DNA from: Phaeotremella fagi
Taxonomy: Eukaryota; Basidiomycota; Tremellomycetes; Tremellales; Phaeotremellaceae
Length of the DNA stretch: 64,000 nucleotides
NCBI GenBank assembly: GCA_001599715.1
Contig: BCHU01000004.1
Span: 1,488,001-1,552,000 of the forward strand
Direction: 5' to 3'
A model generated the notes under the pieces. It saw only the letters and a program-made list of their open reading frames with translations, did not search any database and had not been told where the DNA came from. Shown here one piece after another: positions 58,522-64,000 of the stretch (its first letter is position 1; the number at the start of each line of letters is the position of its first letter). The translations under genes and the position numbers were made by a program.

Positions 58522-59586
58522 TTTATTCTACGTACCTATGTACAGTATGTAGTTCTTGATCTTAGTTCGTGAGGAATTATCGGCAGAAGTTGTCTATGAA
58601 TAGTTTATTTGTTTTTTCAGACTTTTTTTTCCGTTCATGCTGATATTGATGGCAATTGTGAAAGACGAACCACTCAATGTGGCATGCCACATCATACTTT
58701 CGCAACATTGTGTATTTGTTCTCCTCTGTCACTGTCACTACCATTCTTCGCAATCCATGACGTTCTGTAAGAATTGCTACATACACGTCTTTTTAGATTC
58801 TGACTTGAGGGAACACCGGAATCAACCTCTACAAGGCGGGTGGTGACAAATAACGGACTTCGACAAGTAACAAATGATCTTATACTTGTCGCGATTCTAA
58901 AATACGTAAGAACGCAACGAGAAATGTCACGTTTGAGGTAGAACAGATTTTTATCTGCCAAAGCGTAATGAATAGGGCAATTCTCAAGCTATTTCATGAA
59001 ACACATTGAGACGTTTGATTTCTCGCGGAGTGGATAAATGATAAACATTGGGGGACTTTACTGTACTCTGCTTACATTTCCACCGATGTACTGTATCTTT
59101 GACCCTTGAATCAAACCGTAGATGACGGACGTTGAATAGAAGACACCATGAAACCACTAGAAGACAATAAATGAGATCATTTGAAGACTTAATGAGGTCA
59201 TTGTACTAATAAACGACCTTCGATTTTCCCAAACGCTAGAAGACATCTCCTGAAATCACTGGAAGACAATAAATGAAAACATTCGAAGACTCAATGAGGT
59301 CATTGGACTGATAGACGACTTTCCCTTTCCCCGAAACGCTAGAAGACGCGTAAACCCCTGCTAGAAGACACTTATGAAATCATTCGAAGACCTCGTGAAG
59401 TCGGGCTCTTTTTATGATCAAACGATTGGGAAAAAATCGAGTCAATTTAGATTGGAAGACTTTAGTGGAGGTGGACAGAAATCAGTCCTATTTTCAAATC
59501 AACTTCTTTATTTCCCATCTTTTTGCCACCCACTTTTATTCTCGCAAATACTGTTTCACTTCTAAACGTTTTATACAATATACAAG
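58522..59586. other. 1,065-bp intergenic region with GAAGAC tandem repeat
   Basis: The longest gap in the window. The left part holds no credible gene. The right part (59137-59460) holds a tandem repeat, listed separately, which ends about 130 bp before the paralog 2 start. Confidence 0.5.
59137..59460 (+). repeat. Imperfect ~100-bp tandem repeat, each unit with three GAAGAC sites
   Basis: Units begin near 59137, 59236 and 59339. Units 1 and 2 share TAGAAGACA, ACT(A/G)GAAGACAATAAATGA, TT(T/C)GAAGACT(T/C)AATGAGG and TCATTG(T/G)ACT. Unit 3 is partial. GAAGAC occurs at 59139, 59160, 59183, 59239, 59262, 59285, 59342, 59364, 59386 and 59455, ten times in 324 bp on one strand. It is upstream of family B paralog 2, and the shared 9-mer CTAGAAGAC recurs upstream of paralog 1. 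Confidence 0.85.
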
Positions 59587-60237
59587 ATGTCCTCAGTCGA
59601 TCAAACTTCTAAAGTCACCACTAAAAGATCTCGTGAAGTATTTGTAGTACCATTCAGCTTCAGTTGTAAAACAAGTACTGCGGGAGAGTTGGAGTTGTTC
59701 CACTCTGGTCTTTCTTTTTTGAACACTTTAGACCAAGACACATTCACCGAAGAAGAAGAGAAGGAGTACGATTCAGTTCGTCAATTGCTTAAGAGAGAAC
59801 ACGTTGAAGAAAATTTAAAATTCGATCAACGACAAAGATTTCAAAGATCCTACTTCTCTGATGTCAAAGACAAGCTTGATGAGTTACAATCATCCCTACA
59901 GTATTTCGAGATAGTCATTCCAACGGAAGGTGAGATGGAAGAGAATTGTGTAGCCTCATTGATGCTTCCTACTTTCAATGGATATTCAAACAAATCCACA
60001 TCAGCTGAAGGCAGTGTTGAAAGCGTATCAGATATGTTCGAGATCACTTATGGTAAACAAGGTAAAATGTTTATGGGTCGTACCACCACCATCAACGATG
60101 ATGGTCAAGAGGTTCCCGATGAGAATTACGAGAACCCTGAGAGCTATTTTATCTGGGCTGATGGTAAACCTAAACACAGCGGGAAATGGGTAGCTAAGGA
60201 GCAGATGACGGTACTTGTAAAGCTACAAGAATTTTAG
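59587..60237 (+). CDS. Family B paralog 2, unknown, 216 aa, intronless
   Basis: Starts MSSVDQTSKVTTKRSREVFV. Family landmarks: strand VFVVPFSFSCKTSTAGEL, helix with QRFQRSYFSDVKDKLDELQ, FEIVIPTEGEM, then FEITYGKQGKMFMGRTTT and a final MTVLVKLQEF. It is closest to paralog 1 in order and spacing (VPF/VIPY strand, RFQ-x-S-Y helix, FEI-x-IP, TYGKQGK against TFGPKGT). No recognised domain. Its promoter carries the GAAGAC tandem repeat, as does that of paralog 1. Confidence 0.65.
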   Translation: MSSVDQTSKVTTKRSREVFVVPFSFSCKTSTAGELELFHSGLSFLNTLDQDTFTEEEEKEYDSVRQLLKREHVEENLKFDQRQRFQRSYFSDVKDKLDELQSSLQYFEIVIPTEGEMEENCVASLMLPTFNGYSNKSTSAEGSVESVSDMFEITYGKQGKMFMGRTTTINDDGQEVPDENYENPESYFIWADGKPKHSGKWVAKEQMTVLVKLQEF

Positions 60238-60669
60238 CAGAGTCGTTATAAAGTTGAGGAGGAAATAGTTAATCAACAAGTGAGGAAGATGAACGAGTTT
60301 GTGATATGTACTTATGTTTCTGTGAGATCAGATGTTTCATTGAATGAAGAAGAAATGGTGTAGAACAAGTCCAGTGCAGGGATATGAGTTTGACTCTCTG
60401 AAGGTACTAAACGTAAATCGAAGATGGAAAACACGAGAAGCAAATGGAACCATTGCACAGATCCCTTGAGCATGAGACGTGGAGAAATCGGGTTAATCAA
60501 GGAGGTGTGGTAAGGCGAGAGTCGCAGACCACACTATACAATTGACCATTCATGCCCCATCCTTTTTGCTCTGATGCGGGATTTGAATTCGTTCGAAGCA
60601 TTGTCCCTCTCTTTGGAGATGCACATAAATTGATTGTCAAATCACATTCGTACAGCAATAGAAACGAGA
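60238..60669. other. Intergenic region upstream of family B paralog 3
   Basis: 432 bp, no gene and no CTAGAAGAC motif seen. Confidence 0.35.
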
Positions 60670-61263
60670 ATGACTTCAACGAATGATTCTGGAGTTTTGA
60701 ATGGTAATGAAGCCACTAACCAAAGTACCAACAAAATCGATCTCGAGTATACTCTACAAACAATGGGAAGTAGAGACGGCAAACATGATTATATGGTCAG
60801 GAGTTTCGTCACTTGGCGAGATCATCCGACAACCGAGAACGAAGACGATGCCTATGCTATCGATTCATTCAAGAGAATAATAAGTGATACCTCGAAACGA
60901 GTCTATATTTATAGCGAAAACATCGAATCTGAAATGTTTAAAATTCATATCAACTGGTCCCAAAAAATCTCATCACAGATCGAACGGACACGAACCGAAC
61001 CTGAATATTGTAGGGTTAATGCTTCGTTGAATAATTCTGAATTCAGTGAAGAGTCGGCTAAGCTGGTATTTGAAGAGTGCTCTGCAAAGTTGATGGAGAA
61101 ATACGATGATCAGATTAATAAGGGGGATCACCAACATGTTCATGATGTTCAGCTGGATGGTGGGGCTGATGAACGAATTGATGGGGACGGTTTAAAATTG
61201 TTGTTTGAATGTAAGGTGGTTTATGGTGAGGATGGGAAGTTTGTTTTACCAGTATCAAAATAA
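60670..61263 (+). CDS. Family B paralog 3 (subgroup II), unknown, 197 aa, intronless
   Basis: Starts MTSTNDSGVLNGNEATNQST. It pairs with paralog 4: KIDLEYTLQTMGSRDG against INLKYTLSTRGSRKF, DTSKRVYIYSENIESEM against NSKRFYIKTEIENLDVESEM, EPEYCRVNASLNNSEF against KPEFARINAEHKEFD, and a final LLFECKVVYGEDGKFVLP against LFECQVVFGENAEHFVPF. The overall plan (N-terminal strand pair, helix, C-terminal G-x-x-g-x-F strand) parallels paralogs 1, 2 and 5, so I place it in the same superfamily tentatively. No known domain. Confidence 0.65.
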   Translation: MTSTNDSGVLNGNEATNQSTNKIDLEYTLQTMGSRDGKHDYMVRSFVTWRDHPTTENEDDAYAIDSFKRIISDTSKRVYIYSENIESEMFKIHINWSQKISSQIERTRTEPEYCRVNASLNNSEFSEESAKLVFEECSAKLMEKYDDQINKGDHQHVHDVQLDGGADERIDGDGLKLLFECKVVYGEDGKFVLPVSK

Positions 61264-61622
61264 TGAATGAAGAATTAGTTTTCTGTGTGACTGATTGGGT
61301 GGTGCTCGTTAGTGTTGTTTGTTAAGGCGGGCTGTAAAGTGACCAAATCGTATTGATATTCAGAAATGATGTATGGGTTTTCATTTCCTTGAGGTCTATC
61401 AATGAAGCTGTACTGTAGCCTTTTAACGAGTAGCTTAAACGTATTGCGACTAATGGTCCAAGTCAGAATTCCCTCCCTTGATCATTTCCTTTCAGATTGC
61501 CAACTTGTCGTTAGCGGCGCCTGAACATCGTGAATAAGAAATACATTAGTCACTACCAAGTTTTAGACAAGTACTACCACGACACAACACAAAGAAAAAC
61601 TCCTCATTGACCCAAAATCAAA
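61264..61622. other. Intergenic region between family B paralogs 3 and 4
   Basis: 359 bp; no gene seen. TGTACTGTAG at about 61409. Confidence 0.35.
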
Positions 61623-62207
61623 ATGGCCACCTTAAACGCATCTAATCAATCCAACAGTGATCACAACACTAGTAACACATCCAACATCATTAACTTGAAA
61701 TACACACTGTCTACCAGGGGAAGTAGGAAATTCAGGAATCACAGCAAATACAAGATTTATGGTCAGATCAACTGGGATTTCTCCTCGGTAAATGAAACCG
61801 ATTGGGCCTTTGCCAATTCATTCACAGACAAGATACCTGAGAATTCAAAACGGTTTTATATAAAGACTGAAATAGAGAACCTTGATGTGGAATCTGAAAT
61901 GAAAAGAATTCAAATCGAATGGTACAAAACAAAAACTCTCGAAATAGACGAATTACAATCGAAACCGGAGTTTGCTAGGATAAATGCTGAACACAAAGAG
62001 TTTGATTACAACAAGAGTGTTAGAAGTTGGCAAAATAGTATTCAGTGTCATTTGATGAGTCGATACAACAATCAACATAATGAGCCACATGAGGGTGCAT
62101 TTTGGGATGAGGGGTTTGATGAGAGACCTGATTCAACCACATTAAGAAGATTATTTGAATGTCAGGTGGTTTTTGGTGAGAATGCAGAACACTTTGTTCC
62201 GTTTTAA
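61623..62207 (+). CDS. Family B paralog 4 (subgroup II), unknown, 194 aa, intronless
   Basis: Starts MATLNASNQSNSDHNTSNTS, an Asn/Ser-rich leader. The core strand INLKYTLSTRGSRKF is followed by YGQINWDFSSVNETDWAFA, the helix SEMKRIQIEWYKTKTLEIDE, KPEFARINAEHKEFD and the closing LRRLFECQVVFGENAEHFVP. It is the closest relative of paralog 3. The SRKF/SKRFYIK basic patches and the INW motif distinguish this subgroup from paralogs 1 and 2. Function unknown. Confidence 0.65.
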   Translation: MATLNASNQSNSDHNTSNTSNIINLKYTLSTRGSRKFRNHSKYKIYGQINWDFSSVNETDWAFANSFTDKIPENSKRFYIKTEIENLDVESEMKRIQIEWYKTKTLEIDELQSKPEFARINAEHKEFDYNKSVRSWQNSIQCHLMSRYNNQHNEPHEGAFWDEGFDERPDSTTLRRLFECQVVFGENAEHFVPF

Positions 62208-62623
62208 TCTATACAGTAGACGGTGTTGTATTTCTGATTAGGTAGGATTGACTGAATGTACTGTACGTGTATATTTGAAGCGTGAGATGGCATTTTTCCT
62301 CTCAGAAACATACTGTACGAGTACTGTACTCTAGCCGTACTACGTACATGGTTCTGTATGGGGCTACTCCACTGCGATCACTGTAGGCTTAAACAATTGA
62401 AACTCCGATACATACTGTGCTGTACCATTTTATCTTTAGAAGCCCAGATTTTCGAGGGTACAACATCCTTTCATATAAGTTCTACACAGTAAGAATATGT
62501 CTCAACACTGTCGTAGAGTACATAGTTACCTTCATTTTCATTTGTCCTGTCCCTGTCACATTCATTGAAACTTTTATATCAGCTCTCAGTATAACTTAGA
62601 ACATCAAGTCAACTCTTCACAAT
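62208..62623. other. Intergenic region upstream of family B paralog 5
   Basis: 416 bp, rich in TACTGTAC-type strings (about 62256, 62312, 62325, 62414). No gene. Confidence 0.4.
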
Positions 62624-63334
62624 ATGGAGAATTCATCTACCACCACCCCAATTCATTTGGTCTATCTACCAATCCTGTTCAGTCATCGTAAACCCAACGG
62701 AGAAGATCGACACACAGAAGAAACCTTCTGGTCTTGGTCAGAAACTTATACAGAAGGTTCAAGAGAGCAAGAAGAGTGTCTAGAATTGCAGAATTTCATT
62801 TTAGAAGAAAGCGACATAAATCTATTAGAACCAAGATATCTTTCACAACGTCGTTTTTATCAGAGATTTCATCATGATTGGATTGGGAAGGAGGTTGATG
62901 AACATGTTTCTCAACGGGGTAATGGAATTGTTGCTGAGCTCGTTACCGGTGACGCCGCCCGGTCATTGGTTTTCAGTAAGATAGATAAATGTTTTTCTGA
63001 TTGGGCTGAAGTTCATTATGAAATTGAAGAAACTGGTGTAGGTGGAGTGGATGGAGATAGTAGTGAAGATGGTAATCAAGACGTTGATGAAGGGATTCAA
63101 GAAGATGTGCAGTTAAATATCGTAGGTGATGAGGGGATGGAAGTGGATAACGACGACGGTCATGTTGAAGAAGTCGATGCTGAGTATTTCGCTAGGAATC
63201 GTGATTTCAGAGTCACTTGGGGATCTGATGCTGAGTTTTGTATTCGATTACGTGAGGTTGGAGATGGGCAGGAGATGGAACTTAACGATGGGGAATCGAC
63301 TTCCAAATATGTTGTTACTGTTGAGGATCGTTAA
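62624..63334 (+). CDS. Family B paralog 5, unknown acidic 236-aa protein, intronless
   Basis: Starts MENSSTTTPIHLVYLPILFS. Family landmarks: strand VYLPILFSHRKPNGEDRH, FWSWSETYTEG, the helix SQRRFYQRFHHDWIGKEVDE, a strongly acidic insert of about 60 residues (GVDGDSSEDGNQDVDEGIQE), then RDFRVTWGSDAEFCIRLREV. Placement with paralogs 1 and 2 rests on the RRFYQRF helix and the WGSDAEF strand; paralog 6 shares its N-terminal strand. Function unknown. Confidence 0.65.
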   Translation: MENSSTTTPIHLVYLPILFSHRKPNGEDRHTEETFWSWSETYTEGSREQEECLELQNFILEESDINLLEPRYLSQRRFYQRFHHDWIGKEVDEHVSQRGNGIVAELVTGDAARSLVFSKIDKCFSDWAEVHYEIEETGVGGVDGDSSEDGNQDVDEGIQEDVQLNIVGDEGMEVDNDDGHVEEVDAEYFARNRDFRVTWGSDAEFCIRLREVGDGQEMELNDGESTSKYVVTVEDR

Positions 63335-63732
63335 TCCAGTTTTTGTTTGGTTGTTGCTGTTTGTACATCTTTGATTCTGAATGCATCTCTATATACACTT
63401 GTAGACCTGGCACGCAGTTACCACGTTGTGGTGACAGAACAGAATGATCCCAAACCGGTGCACTAAAAGAGGAATCTAGCTGTTTGTTGCTTGTCAAGAG
63501 GTCCTGCTAGTGCTTATATTACCTTCCAGTCTAATGTCATATGCAGCCATCCGTATTAGCAACGCTGGTAGGAGACTTCTTGCCACACCTCCAGATCATT
63601 TCGGTGCTACGGAAAATACTAATCTGTTCTCCGACAAAGGATTGTAAACGTAGTCTTCTAATCTTTCTGGGGGTAATATTTCATTATTTTACAGGATGTT
63701 TCTTTCGTTCACTTTTACTTCCAACATACAGA
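63335..63732. other. Intergenic region upstream of family B paralog 6
   Basis: 398 bp. GTCTTCTA at 63653 is TAGAAGAC in reverse orientation, 73 bp upstream of the next ATG. No gene. Confidence 0.35.
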
Positions 63733-63860
63733 ATGAGTAGTCGTAGAGATAGAACTAGTGATAGAACTAGTAATCGTCATAGTCATAGTGATAGTCATAG
63801 AACTAGTAATAGTAATAGTCATAGTCATAGTCATAGAACTAGCCATAGTAATAGAGCGCC
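63733..63860 (+). repeat. Coding microsatellite (AGTCAT / AGTAAT / AGAACTAGT units)
   Basis: Hexamer-like units AGTCAT, AGTGAT and AGTAAT and the 9-mer AGAACTAGT recur through the start of paralog 6, encoding Ser-His, Ser-Asp, Ser-Asn and Arg-Thr-Ser. The unit length is a multiple of three, so expansion keeps the frame. Confidence 0.7.
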
Positions 63861-64000
63861 ACCGCCGCGTCCGCCACCATCTATCAATCTACAGGTCATC
63901 CCTTACATCACCACTTATAAAGACAACGCAGATGTTTATCATCATGAGCAGGTGGTAGCTTGGCATTATAGGTATGTGTCAGAAGAACTCAACTCTGGAT
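63733..64000 (+). CDS. Family B paralog 6, N-terminal part, runs off window
   Basis: An open frame from the ATG at 63733 to the right edge without a stop. The first 47 codons are a low-complexity run of Ser/His/Arg/Asn/Thr units (HSHSDSHRTSNSNSHSHSH), followed by RAPPPRPPPSINLQ. The strand INLQVIPYITTYKDNADVYH then matches the family B N-terminal strand pair (VIPYTFSG in paralog 1, VYLPILFS in paralog 5). The rest lies outside the window. I infer that the array continues beyond 64000. Confidence 0.6.
   Translation, partial: MSSRRDRTSDRTSNRHSHSDSHRTSNSNSHSHSHRTSHSNRAPPPRPPPSINLQVIPYITTYKDNADVYHHEQVVAWHYRYVSEELNSG

Overview
The window reads as nuclear DNA of a basidiomycete yeast, most likely a tremellomycete of the Cryptococcus/Kwoniella lineage. 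Nearly every conserved gene is broken by several short introns (mostly 45-80 nt, GTRAGT-type donors, YAG acceptors, CTRAY-like branch points). Genes are packed on both strands, and the recognisable proteins are all eukaryotic. I see no rRNA or tRNA gene, transposon, CRISPR array or centromere-like sequence.

Layout. 1-16 kb: an unknown cysteine-containing protein cut by the window edge; YRA1 (mRNA export adaptor) divergent from ORC4 (origin recognition); URA5 (pyrimidine synthesis) divergent from an unknown PPPY-motif protein; an AVL9-type DENN protein; PAM16 (mitochondrial import motor) divergent from a GT28 sterol-glucosyltransferase-like protein with a VPS13/ATG2-like tail. 16-27.6 kb: RPS8; a lineage-specific group (an acidic protein and two F-box-like paralogs) whose promoters share a degenerate repeat; a Hst2-type sirtuin; a membrane-anchored FMN reductase; a seven-transmembrane receptor-like protein. 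27.7-37.4 kb: three intronless paralogs of about 200 aa (family A); a CDK-like kinase; an extended SDR reductase; and family C, with one full-length gene, one copy of its C-terminal half and one copy of its N-terminal half. 38-57.4 kb: conserved cell-cycle and organelle genes: TFIIIA, a Rho GTPase, BUB1 (MadBub type), an unknown protein, a small secreted protein, PEX5, a mitochondrial rhomboid protease and CDH1. 57.8-64 kb: an array of at least six intronless, same-strand, fast-diverging paralogs (family B) running off the right edge. The first two carry CTAGAAGAC-rich tandem repeats in their promoters.

Overall, conserved intron-rich genes alternate with islands of short, mostly intronless, tandemly duplicated genes of unknown function (families A, B and C and the F-box-like pair). 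These islands are the most novel part. I could not assign a biochemical function to any of these families. Exon boundaries come from reading splice sites by eye and keeping the family's expected protein sequence in frame, so some junctions may be off by a few bases.
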